The notes under the pieces are model-generated. The model made no database searches. It had not been told where the DNA came from and saw nothing but the letters and a program-made list of their open reading frames with translations. A stretch of DNA of 18,119 nucleotides, taken from positions 1 to 18,119 of the forward strand of contig DQTF01000029.1 in NCBI GenBank assembly GCA_015662935.1. The letters run 5' to 3'. This DNA is from Crocinitomicaceae bacterium. Its GTDB lineage: Bacteria; Bacteroidota; Bacteroidia; Flavobacteriales_D; Crocinitomicaceae. The position numbers and the translations under genes are program-made. This document shows positions 1-7,456 of this stretch, one piece after another. Position 1 is the first letter of the stretch, and each line of letters starts with the position of its first letter.

Positions 1-564
1 CTTTCTTTCGGGACAAATATTGGGATGTCTAGTAGAACATTCTTGAAAGATAGGGCCCAAACATTAAACATCATTACAGGCATTGGAGTTGACCCAACTT
101 ATGATGCATACTCTCAATCTGCTAACTTAAACACACTAGATGTTGGTCTAGGAATGTATTTTTATTCTCAAGAATTATTTGTCGGAGTTTCTGCAGAACA
201 ATTAACGAAAGATTTTGTAAGTTTTGGTTCTGGAACAGCAAATTTTGATCCTAGAACACACCTAAAAGGAACAGCAGGGTATAAGTTTCAAATGAATAGA
301 GATTGGTCTGCAACACCATCTGTTTTAGTGAAGTATATTCAGAATGCACCTCTTTCTTTTGAAGGGTCTGCAGTTTTTGAATACAAAAATTGGGTTTGGT
401 TTGGTCTTTCTTATAGAAATACAGACGCTGTAATTGCAATGGTTGGCTTGAACATCAGTGAACGCTTTAAATTTGGTTATTCTTTTGATTATAATGTTTC
501 AAGATTTAATAAGTACAGTGCAGGTGGACATGAGGTTGTGTTAGGATTAATGCTCGGAAAATAA
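1..564 (+). CDS. PorP/SprF-family outer-membrane protein, 3' part
   Basis: The reading frame is open from base 1, so the 5' end lies outside the window; 187 residues are present of a family usually about 300 long. The first ATG, at 25, is internal. The segment is rich in beta-strand-like stretches of alternating aromatic and polar residues, as expected of an outer-membrane barrel. It ends with the family's C-terminal signature: WFGLSYRNTDAV, then a Gly-rich strand, FGYSFDYN, and a final GGHEVVLGL strand. PorP/SprF proteins (PF11751) take part in type IX secretion or in anchoring particular secreted adhesins such as SprB. The stop lies 5 bp before the next gene, which carries an SprB-like repeat, so the two are probably co-transcribed and may act as a pair. 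The family is clear; the specific partner is inferred from context. Confidence 0.88.
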   Translation, partial: LSFGTNIGMSSRTFLKDRAQTLNIITGIGVDPTYDAYSQSANLNTLDVGLGMYFYSQELFVGVSAEQLTKDFVSFGSGTANFDPRTHLKGTAGYKFQMNRDWSATPSVLVKYIQNAPLSFEGSAVFEYKNWVWFGLSYRNTDAVIAMVGLNISERFKFGYSFDYNVSRFNKYSAGGHEVVLGLMLGK

Positions 565-569
565 TCGAA

Positions 570-2072
570 ATGAAAAATACGCTACTACTTGTGAGTTTTG
601 CATTAATTGCAAGCTATTCTCATGGACAATTTTGGCAAACATCTGATATTGAAAAACTTTCAGGAGCTGTTAATACTGAGGCAGAAGAGAGTATGCCAGT
701 TTTTTCTAAAAATGAAAGCATCCTTTATTTTGTGAGAACTTTTGATAAATCTAACGTAGGAGGATTTAACGACCAGGATATTTGGTACAGTGAGAAAGAT
801 GCAAATGGAGATTACGGTGCTTGCAAACAATTAAAATCAGTCAATAATAAATTAAACAATTCAGTTGTTGGAATCAATTCTGCTGGTTCTGCGATGTATT
901 TAATCAATGCGTATGGCGGCAAAAAAGATTTTGTAAAAGGAATTGCAGTTGCTAATGGAAGCGGTGATACTTGGAGTTCTCCGATTAAAATTGATATTCC
1001 AGGTCTTGACATAGAAGGAGATTATTACGGTTTTCATGTTGATGAAGACGAAAATGTAATGATTATTTCTTATGCGGGTCCAAATACGTTAGGAGATGAA
1101 GATTTATACATCAGTTTAAAAGATAATGGAACGTGGTCAGCTCCCCTGCATATGGGGAGTACAATCAATTCAACAGGTTTTGAAATTTCACCTTTCTTGT
1201 CCTCTACACACGATACGCTTTTCTTTTCGAGCAATGGTTTTGGTGGAGAAGGAGATGCAGATATTTTTTACGTAGTGAAACAAGGAAGTTGGAGTGATTG
1301 GTCTGCGCCGATTAACTTAGGTCCAACCATTAATTCTCCAAAATTTGACGCCTATTTTTCTCATAATGGAAGACAGGCATATTGGTCGAGCAATCGTGAT
1401 GCAGAATTCAGTGATATTTACAGGTTAGAGATTCTCTATCCGCCATTGTCAATCTCTGCTACAGGTACAGACGTCACTGTTTATAAAGGAAACGACGGAG
1501 CCATTGATGCAACTATTGATGGAGGAGTTGCTCCTTATTCTTATGCTTGGAGCAATGGTTCTACAGAAGAAGACCCGAAAAATCTTGTAAAAGGAGAATA
1601 CAAAGTAACGGTTACGGACTCCAGAGGACAAACAGCAATGACAACTGTTCTTATTGATGAGCCTCCGTTAGAAATCGCTCCTGTTGATGTGATCAGTTAT
1701 GAGAATTTACAATTCAAATATAATTTCAAGTACAATAAAAACAAACTCTCAACTTCTAAAGGTAAGCTAAAAAAGTTCGTAAAAGAAGTAGAAATTCAAT
1801 TGAAAGACGGAAGAGGTAATGTTACGATAAGAATTCATTCTTCTGCTTCTACGGTTCCAACAAAAACCTTTAGCACCAACGAAAATTTGGCGACAAAACG
1901 TGCCGAGAATATGAAGTACGATTTGATTGCTTATTTTGAAAAGAAAGGGTTTTCGGACAAAGTAAACATTGTTATCTCAACAGCAGAAGTAGCAGGACCT
2001 GCCTATGAAGAAGACGCTCGCGCACAAGATAAATACTTGCCTTTCCAGTTTGTGGAATTGGTGACTGAGTGA
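570..2072 (+). CDS. Exported PD40 beta-propeller / SprB-like repeat / OmpA-like protein
   Basis: This is a 500-residue protein with an N-terminal signal peptide (basic MKN, hydrophobic core, probable cleavage after about residue 19-20). Residues 35-290 contain PD40/WD40-like propeller strands, for example PVFSKNESILYF, SPFLSSTHDTLFFSSNGFGG and AYFSHNGRQAYWSSNRD. Residues 296-355 match one SprB-type repeat (YKGNDGAID, GGVAPYSYAWSNG, GEYKVTVTDS). Residues 375-500 look like a divergent OmpA C-terminal domain: NENLATKRAENM fits the N..L...RA pattern, but the usual TDxxG loop is replaced by IHSSAS, so peptidoglycan binding is uncertain. The 5-bp gap to the upstream porP/sprF-like gene indicates an operon. 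PD40-OmpA proteins are recurrent partners of type IX secretion and gliding components. An envelope role is likely, but the exact function is unknown. Confidence 0.82.
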   Translation: MKNTLLLVSFALIASYSHGQFWQTSDIEKLSGAVNTEAEESMPVFSKNESILYFVRTFDKSNVGGFNDQDIWYSEKDANGDYGACKQLKSVNNKLNNSVVGINSAGSAMYLINAYGGKKDFVKGIAVANGSGDTWSSPIKIDIPGLDIEGDYYGFHVDEDENVMIISYAGPNTLGDEDLYISLKDNGTWSAPLHMGSTINSTGFEISPFLSSTHDTLFFSSNGFGGEGDADIFYVVKQGSWSDWSAPINLGPTINSPKFDAYFSHNGRQAYWSSNRDAEFSDIYRLEILYPPLSISATGTDVTVYKGNDGAIDATIDGGVAPYSYAWSNGSTEEDPKNLVKGEYKVTVTDSRGQTAMTTVLIDEPPLEIAPVDVISYENLQFKYNFKYNKNKLSTSKGKLKKFVKEVEIQLKDGRGNVTIRIHSSASTVPTKTFSTNENLATKRAENMKYDLIAYFEKKGFSDKVNIVISTAEVAGPAYEEDARAQDKYLPFQFVELVTE

Positions 2073-2075
2073 AAT

Positions 2076-2127
2076 AAATAATAAGTAGTACAGGTTGGTC
2101 GCGACCAACCTGTACTACTTATTATTT
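2076..2127. terminator. Perfect 52-bp palindrome, probable bidirectional terminator
   Basis: The two 26-bp arms are exactly complementary around a centre between 2101 and 2102, with no unpaired loop bases by sequence; the core is GGTTGGTCGCGACCAACC. The ends are A-rich on the left and T-rich on the right, so a transcript from either strand forms a stem followed by a U-rich tail. It fills nearly the whole gap between two convergent genes, starting 3 bp after one stop codon and ending 4 bp before the other, which fits a shared terminator. A mobile palindromic repeat is also possible but cannot be judged from a single copy. Confidence 0.8.
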
Positions 2128-2131
2128 TCCC

Positions 2132-3883
2132 CTAATCAAACTTAATTGCCTTAACAGGATTTATCCTCATTATCACAATACTCGGAATAATCAATGCTAA
2201 AACACAAACCAATAAAGTTCCTGCGTTGAGAATCAACCAATGCGAGAAGGTCAATTCAATCGGAACCTCGCTCAGATAATAAACCTCTGGATTGAGTTTA
2301 AAAACACCGAAATATTTCTGAGTAAAGCAAATTCCAAGACCAATAATATTTCCCCAAAGCATTCCACGGCTAATTAAAAACGTAGCTTGAATCAAGAATA
2401 TTTTTCGAATGCTCCAATTCGTTGCGCCCATCGCTTTCATCATTCCGATGAAGTTAGAACGAATGAGAATTAAAACCAATAACGCAGACCCCATATTGAT
2501 AATACCGATGAGAATCATCAGTACGAGAATAATCACTACGTTGATGTCGAGGAAGTCGAGCCAAACAAAAATTTCGCGCTGGTTGTCTTTAATACTTGTT
2601 GTCATCAGAATCTCGTCGTATTGATTCGGGATAAAATCGATGTTCTTTTTAATCCTCTTGAATGTTTGATCCAAGGTTGTCCAATCGTTGAGCATGATTT
2701 CAAAGCCGCCAACATAGTTGTGAGAACTTCCTTTTCCATTGATTGCTTCAAAGTTGATTGTCTTTTGGGAGGCTTTAATGGAGAATTTAGAACCGTCTTC
2801 ATTGAGGTAAGTTCGCTCAATTTCATCAAAGTCATCGTGCTGAATATCGCAAAAACTTCTACCCAAACCATCAATCGTGATTTTTAGATAAGCCGTGTCT
2901 GCCAAGCTTGTTTCTTCATCTGTTGCGTTGATATTTACGTAATAATCCGAAGCAATCAGGCGAATTGTTGTATCACGAAATGGACAGAGCAAAAATCCAG
3001 CGTATTCTTCGTAACCTTTACCCCAATCGTAGCGAAAATTACCGTTGCCACCAGTAACATCGGCTTTGATAATGAGTTGTCCGTCGTACAATGTGTCTGC
3101 AATGTCAATAGATGTTTTGATGCCCCAATCGTTCAATTCTTGCACATGCTTTAGGTTACCGATTGCAATTTTCTTGTCAAATTCTTCCAGACCGGTAGAA
3201 TAAATGCCACTGACCACAAATGCGCGTCGCACAGGTTGATTTTTCACGAAGAATGCAACGACAGTATCACCAACCTTGTAATGCAAATCATTGGAAAGTT
3301 TTTGAGAAATCAGAATAAAATTATTCTCCGCTTCTTTTTTGAAATCAGGTAGCTTCCCTTCTTTTAAATAGTTTTTGAAGAATTCCCAATTGTAATTTTC
3401 ATCAACACCTTTGATAATCGCACCAAAAACATCTTGTTGAATTTCCGTTGTATCTTTTCCGTTCGGTAGTGTGTAACTTACTTCATTCTTCTCCGATTGA
3501 AAAAGAACAGGTTTATACCCGACAGGGTAAATCGATTTCACTTCGACATTTTTCTCAATAGAAGAAATAAAAGCTTGGTCACCACGAATCGCTTCACTTT
3601 CGTAAACGGTATTCTCACCGGCAGCCATCACAAAGATATGCGCTCCAAAACCACTTATTTTTTGGCGTACTTCTTGTTGGAATCCAGTCACAACGGCAAT
3701 GGTTATCAAGTTGATAATCACAGCCAACGCAATACTAATTATAGAAATACGAACAATAGGTTTAGAAACTTTCTTACCTTGCACAACACTTTTAAGCGTC
3801 TTTTTCGATATGAAATATTCAAATGCCAAATTCAATTTTCGACTAAAATACATAAAGCTTTTCGGCTTGAAAAGCATTTTCAT
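2132..3883 (-). CDS. FtsX-family ABC transporter permease (LolC/LolE-like) with extra periplasmic domain
   Basis: This is an inner-membrane permease of 583 residues. Residues 45-67 form the first membrane helix, preceded by the family's basic 'SKPIVRISII' segment and followed by VTGFQQEVRQKISGFGAHI, typical of Bacteroidota LolE-like permeases (MacB_PCD/FtsX, PF12704/PF02687). Three more helices lie at about 443-475, 495-520 and 550-575. The C-terminus MRINPVKAIKFD is the standard FtsX ending. Such permeases work with a separate ATPase in lipoprotein release or related transport; no ATPase gene is in view. Family members are about 400-415 residues. The surplus is an insertion at about residues 255-388 with an Ig/PKD-like look (VTGGNGNFRYDWGKG, then TTIRLIASD). 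Alternative starts are at 3877 and 3853; the last begins just before the conserved N-terminus. The 5' end overlaps the divergent muramidase gene. Confidence 0.85.
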   Translation of the reverse strand: MKMLFKPKSFMYFSRKLNLAFEYFISKKTLKSVVQGKKVSKPIVRISIISIALAVIINLITIAVVTGFQQEVRQKISGFGAHIFVMAAGENTVYESEAIRGDQAFISSIEKNVEVKSIYPVGYKPVLFQSEKNEVSYTLPNGKDTTEIQQDVFGAIIKGVDENYNWEFFKNYLKEGKLPDFKKEAENNFILISQKLSNDLHYKVGDTVVAFFVKNQPVRRAFVVSGIYSTGLEEFDKKIAIGNLKHVQELNDWGIKTSIDIADTLYDGQLIIKADVTGGNGNFRYDWGKGYEEYAGFLLCPFRDTTIRLIASDYYVNINATDEETSLADTAYLKITIDGLGRSFCDIQHDDFDEIERTYLNEDGSKFSIKASQKTINFEAINGKGSSHNYVGGFEIMLNDWTTLDQTFKRIKKNIDFIPNQYDEILMTTSIKDNQREIFVWLDFLDINVVIILVLMILIGIINMGSALLVLILIRSNFIGMMKAMGATNWSIRKIFLIQATFLISRGMLWGNIIGLGICFTQKYFGVFKLNPEVYYLSEVPIELTFSHWLILNAGTLLVCVLALIIPSIVIMRINPVKAIKFD

Positions 3884-5075
3884 TTTTTTGATTTCAGCTT
3901 GCGCAAATGGTGCGCCGGTAAATGCCGTTGAAGGTTCACTAGCGGAGGTTCAAAAAGAGCAGGTTGAAGAGCAAGAACCCATCATTGTTGGGGCAGAAAA
4001 ATTAGGCAGTTTTATTCCGCTTTTGGAAGGAGTAGGAGTGGGGATTGTTGCCAATCAATCGTCTATGGTGCAGAATCAACATTTGGTTGATGTGTTGAGT
4101 AACATGAGAATTAATGTTCGCGCTGTATTCTCGCCAGAGCATGGGTTTCGTGGCGATGCAGATGCTGGAGAGCATGTTCTCAATGGCAAAGATAAGAAGA
4201 CAGGATTTCCTTTAATTTCTTTGTATGGGAAGAATAAAAAACCGACCAAAGAGCAACTAAAAGATATCAAGGTAATGATCTTCGATATACAAGATGTAGG
4301 GGTGCGTTTCTATACGTATATTTCGACTTTGCATTACGTCATGGAGGCGTGCGCGGAGAATGATATTTTATTGATTGTTCTTGACCGACCAAATCCAAAC
4401 GGACATTATGTGGATGGTCCTATTATGGAAAAAGATTTTCAATCATTTGTTGGCATGCATCCAGTGCCAATTGTTCATGGAATGACGATTACAGAATATG
4501 CAAGAATGATTAACGGAGAAGGTTGGTTGAAAGACAGTTTGCAATGCAGAATGCACTTGGTTCGTTGTGAGAATTACACGCATGACACTCCGTATTCCTT
4601 GCCGGTTTCACCATCGCCCAACTTACGTTCTGATGTTTCGATACAGTTGTATCCTAGTTTGTGCTTGTTGGAGGCGACAAGTGTTACTGTCGGTCGAGGA
4701 ACAGACGGTCCTTTTGAAAGATATGGTCATCCTGAATTCTCGGAAGATGCAACGAATTTTTCATTCACACCAAAAGCTGGATATGGTTCAAAGCATCCAA
4801 AATTTGAAGGAAAAAAATGCTATGGATTTAATTTAAATTCTCCAGATTATCAAAGAATGTATCAGTTAGATTTAAGTTTTTTAATGAAAGCAAATGAATT
4901 GTTAAAAGGTGATGTTTTTGTGAATCGCACGAAGTTTTTTAATCTTTTGGCAGGAAATAGTGAGTTGCTAAAGCAAATTGAAGAAGGGAAGAGTGAGGAT
5001 GAGATTCGAGCCTCTTGGAAAGAAGAGTTGGAGGAATATGTTGAGATGAGAAAGAAGTATTTGTTGTATGAATAG
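3867..5075 (+). CDS. namZ: DUF1343 / exo-beta-N-acetylmuramidase NamZ-type lipoprotein (GH171)
   Basis: NamZ-type enzymes remove N-acetylmuramic acid from the non-reducing ends of peptidoglycan fragments, for cell-wall salvage. Family motifs are clear: FSPEHGFRGDADAGEHV with the conserved Glu near residue 91, DIQDVGVRFYTYIS near 140, LDRPNPNG near 172, and later PSPNLRS, YPSLCLLEATSVTVGRGTD and PFERYGHPEF. I chose the TTG at 3867 because it gives a compact lipoprotein signal, MKSIFIFLISAC, with lipidation at Cys12 and a 402-residue protein. An ATG at 3810 (421 residues) would give the same lipobox with a longer basic N-region. The frame is open back to 3699, but that part lies antisense to the permease and looks non-coding. 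The gene overlaps the divergent permease start by 17 bp or nearly abuts it, so its promoter must lie inside the permease gene. It converges with the next gene across 12 bp. Confidence 0.85.
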   Translation: MKSIFIFLISACANGAPVNAVEGSLAEVQKEQVEEQEPIIVGAEKLGSFIPLLEGVGVGIVANQSSMVQNQHLVDVLSNMRINVRAVFSPEHGFRGDADAGEHVLNGKDKKTGFPLISLYGKNKKPTKEQLKDIKVMIFDIQDVGVRFYTYISTLHYVMEACAENDILLIVLDRPNPNGHYVDGPIMEKDFQSFVGMHPVPIVHGMTITEYARMINGEGWLKDSLQCRMHLVRCENYTHDTPYSLPVSPSPNLRSDVSIQLYPSLCLLEATSVTVGRGTDGPFERYGHPEFSEDATNFSFTPKAGYGSKHPKFEGKKCYGFNLNSPDYQRMYQLDLSFLMKANELLKGDVFVNRTKFFNLLAGNSELLKQIEEGKSEDEIRASWKEELEEYVEMRKKYLLYE

Positions 5076-5087
5076 GATTCTTTTTCC

Positions 5088-5753
5088 TCAGCAAATCATC
5101 AACAATCTTTTTTCACTACTTTTCTCTTTCGGTGCTCTATGAATACAAGGTAAACAATCGCTTCCGGGATAATCTGTCGCCAATCTCCATAAATTGCCTT
5201 TTCCCAAACTGATAATAGTTGCATCAGGTTTTGCTTGATAATGTAAATCAAAAAAGTATTCTGAAAGAAAAGCTTCAAAACCAACCTCATCTCCACCATA
5301 AAGTTTTTTGAGTTCTACTCGGATTTCTGGAATGAGAATTTTTTGCGTCGCTTGATAATTGGAAACAATTTCACTCGATTCTCCATAATACGTGCACAAA
5401 AAAGTATCGGTTGGTATGGGAGAACGATCTACGTGAAATGAATAAACATCAGTTGGAAAAAAAGGAAAAGCATCATCTCTTTCGTAATCTTTGATAATGT
5501 TAAGTGTTGGTGATGCTCCATGTTCTTTTAACAGTTGAAAATCAGTTAAAAGAATTTCACGAGCCAACTGACCCTGTTTGCTTAATTGCATCGCAGAAAG
5601 TTCTTCTTGAGATAATTCAACAAGATTTTCATTCAGTTCAACTTGTTCAATTATCTCAGAAAAATCTCCGATTAGTTCGCGTTTCCAACTAATAGCATTC
5701 AATTCGCCATGAAAAGGAGTGGAGATAAGTTTTTGAAAGGTTTCGACCTTCAT
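5088..5753 (-). CDS. Uncharacterised 221-residue protein with HxD...H pattern (DUF1826-like?)
   Basis: I do not recognise this protein firmly. It has no signal peptide or membrane helix, so it is probably cytoplasmic. The middle reads DVYSFHVDRSP (His107, Asp109), followed by TFLCTYYGESSEIV. Near the C-terminus are WRLATDYPG and CIHRAPKEK (His205) with Arg216 eleven residues later. An HxD pair, a distal His and a following Arg is the layout of Fe(II)/2-oxoglutarate-dependent oxygenases. The FHVD...LCTY.G...HR.P spacing also recalls DUF1826 (PF08856), from memory and at low certainty. A CxxC (200-203) sits just before the distal His. The start is 19 bp downstream of purE on the same strand, so it is probably co-transcribed with it. 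It converges with the muramidase gene at its 3' end. A biochemical function cannot be assigned. Confidence 0.65.
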   Translation of the reverse strand: MKVETFQKLISTPFHGELNAISWKRELIGDFSEIIEQVELNENLVELSQEELSAMQLSKQGQLAREILLTDFQLLKEHGASPTLNIIKDYERDDAFPFFPTDVYSFHVDRSPIPTDTFLCTYYGESSEIVSNYQATQKILIPEIRVELKKLYGGDEVGFEAFLSEYFFDLHYQAKPDATIISLGKGNLWRLATDYPGSDCLPCIHRAPKEKSSEKRLLMIC

Positions 5754-5772
5754 GTTCTAACAACAATCAACT

Positions 5773-6246
5773 TCAAACCTTCGCATTCAACACCTTCTCT
5801 TTCATTTCTTCCATGAAATTGAGCATTCTATCTCTCACTTTCTCATCAGAAGAAGCGATAATCTTTGCTGCGAGAATACCTGCATTTTTTGCACCGTCAA
5901 GCGCAACTGTTGCAACTGGAATTCCTCCAGGCATTTGCAGAATAGATAAGATGCTATCCCAACCATCGATAGAATTTCGAGATTTTACCGGAACACCAAT
6001 TACGGGTAGCGGAGTCAATGAAGCAGTCATTCCAGGAAGATGCGCCGCACCTCCAGCACCTGCAATAATTACTTTTAATCCTCTCGTGTGCGCAGATTTC
6101 GCATAGTCGAACATTAATTCGGGTGTTCTGTGCGCAGAAACAATTTTTACTTCCGTTTCAATTCCTAATTCTTTTAGAATATCAATTGCATCTTGCATCA
6201 CCGGCATATCCGATGTACTGCCCATAATTATTCCGACTTCAATCAT
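5773..6246 (-). CDS. purE: N5-carboxyaminoimidazole ribonucleotide mutase, class I PurE
   Basis: PurE converts N5-CAIR to CAIR in de novo purine synthesis; it is cytosolic and octameric in known structures. The sequence begins MIEVGIIMGSTSD with the phosphate-binding GS.SD loop. It continues with KIVSAHRTPE (the SAHRTP motif), VIIAGAGGAAHLPGM, PVIGVPVKS and LQMPGGIPVATVALDGA.NA, all class I PurE hallmarks. At 157 residues the length is normal. The frame can be extended upstream to an ATG at 6291, but that adds 15 unconserved residues and runs over the putative promoter box at 6259-6266, so 6246 is preferred. No purK is adjacent. The downstream neighbour on the same strand is the unrelated 221-residue protein. 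Confidence 0.95.
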   Translation of the reverse strand: MIEVGIIMGSTSDMPVMQDAIDILKELGIETEVKIVSAHRTPELMFDYAKSAHTRGLKVIIAGAGGAAHLPGMTASLTPLPVIGVPVKSRNSIDGWDSILSILQMPGGIPVATVALDGAKNAGILAAKIIASSDEKVRDRMLNFMEEMKEKVLNAKV

Positions 6247-6258
6247 GCGTTTTTTTTG

Positions 6259-6291
6259 TAAAGGTAAGGAATTAATGTTTCTTTGAAGCAA
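6259..6291 (-). promoter_or_regulatory. Putative promoter of purE
   Basis: Read on the minus strand there is TTG (6291-6289), 22 bp, then TACCTTTA (6266-6259). This is one base from the Bacteroidota -7 box TAnnTTTG. The expected transcription start falls only a few bases before the ATG at 6246, giving a very short leader. The spacing is slightly longer than the usual 19-21 bp. Confidence 0.4.
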
Positions 6292-6393
6292 TGTTTTAAT
6301 GTTCTAATGTGGAATGTGACTCCTGTTAGAATCATTCAATGAGTAACACCTACAATGGGCACCCCTTGAATCTTAAATCATTAGAGCATTGAC

Positions 6394-7338
6394 TCAATGA
6401 ACCTTCTTGTATCCTTCCAAATTATCCAAGCCCCAATTTTCCAGTTCTTCTTTGCTCCATAATTCTGGGAAGAAAATTCGACGTTGGTATCTTGGGTGCA
6501 TGTATTTGTGCCAGTCAGAACCGCCGGTTGCTTCAACTTCCACAGGACCGCTGTCTAAATATTTTGCTGCTGCATCGTAATGGTGCATTACCCAATCAAT
6601 GTTTACGGTATGGTCATAATGGCGCATCGCATTCACTAGATCAACATTTTTTCTGTATTCTTCAGGCAGTTCTTTGAATTTCGTCCAAAGGTTTACAGTG
6701 TTGTAATCCTTCATCCATTCAATTAATTCTTTTTTGTATTTCTTTTCGAAATTACGCATCAACATATTCTTACCACCATTTTTTCTATCGAGACCAGCTG
6801 CTTGCCAATACATATTGTCAAACGCATGTTCGTAAGGTGTATCTCTGTTGATTGTTTTTCTGAATCTATAATCAATTAAATTAATCAATTCTGTCGATGC
6901 GATTTCAATTTTTCGGTATTGTGCCGACTGGAAACCACTTGCAGGCGTTAACGTATCGCGGAATTTCATGTATTGCTCCAATTCCATTCCTTCTCCCATA
7001 ATGTCAAAAGAATTAGAAAGCATGTCAAAATAACGACTGACTCTCATTAGGTGCATCACAAATTTTTCAGGTTTAATATTCTCTGTGAAAGAAATTTGCT
7101 GCATCTCCCAAAGAATCATTTTAAACAACAATTCATTGATTTGATGATACATAATAAAGACCATCTCATCTGGCAATTGCGTACGTTGCGTTTGTAATCC
7201 TAATAATGCATCCACCTGAGCAAAATCCCAATAGGTCATTGGTTCAGCGTGTAGCAATCCAGAAAGGTGTACGTTAGGGTCTTGCCCCATTGCTTCATAT
7301 TTTTTATCAATTGCGTCTAAAAGTTCTTCTCTTGTCAT
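6394..7338 (-). CDS. kynA: Tryptophan 2,3-dioxygenase family protein
   Basis: This heme enzyme opens the indole ring of tryptophan to N-formylkynurenine, the first step of the kynurenine route. Family motifs (PF03301) are present: TYWDFAQVDALLGLQ (35-49), DEMVFIMYHQINELLFKMI with the distal-side His65, FRDTLTPASGFQSAQYRKIE (127-146) with the substrate-binding Arg127, and ATGGSDWHKYM (270-280), corresponding to the GTGGSSG loop. The proximal heme ligand is most likely one of the histidines at 240-243. At 314 residues it is slightly longer than the roughly 280-residue proteobacterial enzymes. No kynureninase or formamidase gene lies nearby, so the rest of the pathway must be elsewhere. It appears monocistronic with its own promoter box 20 bp upstream. 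The sequence CATTGACTCAATG spans the stop codon but is short. Confidence 0.9.
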   Translation of the reverse strand: MTREELLDAIDKKYEAMGQDPNVHLSGLLHAEPMTYWDFAQVDALLGLQTQRTQLPDEMVFIMYHQINELLFKMILWEMQQISFTENIKPEKFVMHLMRVSRYFDMLSNSFDIMGEGMELEQYMKFRDTLTPASGFQSAQYRKIEIASTELINLIDYRFRKTINRDTPYEHAFDNMYWQAAGLDRKNGGKNMLMRNFEKKYKKELIEWMKDYNTVNLWTKFKELPEEYRKNVDLVNAMRHYDHTVNIDWVMHHYDAAAKYLDSGPVEVEATGGSDWHKYMHPRYQRRIFFPELWSKEELENWGLDNLEGYKKVH

Positions 7339-7357
7339 CGTTGAAAATTTTGAATTT

Positions 7358-7365
7358 CAAAGGTA
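7358..7365 (-). promoter_or_regulatory. -7 promoter box of tryptophan dioxygenase gene
   Basis: On the minus strand this reads TACCTTTG, an exact match to the Bacteroidota -7 consensus TAnnTTTG, ending 19 bp before the ATG at 7338. No good TTTG -33 element is found at 19-21 bp; the upstream region is only AT-rich. The surrounding TCCTTACCTTT is shared with the purE promoter. Confidence 0.5.
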
Positions 7366-7456
7366 AGGATTTCTAGTTAGGAGAATATGACATTGATCAT
7401 TATTCAGAGTATTGGGGTTTTCTTATGTCTAAAATCGAATGCTTCAAAACTCCAGA

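Noticed and set aside
2605..2887. Overlapping open frames on both strands within the permease insertion
   Set aside because: They coincide with the insertion but have no start context or similarity, and the main frame runs through without interruption.
3699..3866. N-terminal extension of the muramidase frame
   Set aside because: It lies antisense to the permease N-terminus, shows no family similarity, and would bury the lipoprotein signal inside the protein. A short extension to the ATG at 3810 cannot be fully excluded.
3497..3931. Open frame of 144 codons on the plus strand opposite the permease
   Set aside because: It is antisense to a well-supported FtsX-family gene, has no recognisable features and shows the composition of a complementary-strand shadow.
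6247..6291. 15-residue N-terminal extension of PurE
   Set aside because: PurE proteins begin at the conserved MxxVGIIMGS strand, and the extension runs through a probable promoter box.
6335..6399. Short inverted and direct repeats (CATTGACTCAATG and AATGTT copies) between purE and tryptophan dioxygenase
   Set aside because: They are AT-rich and short, with no U-tract, so neither a terminator nor a repeat array can be supported.
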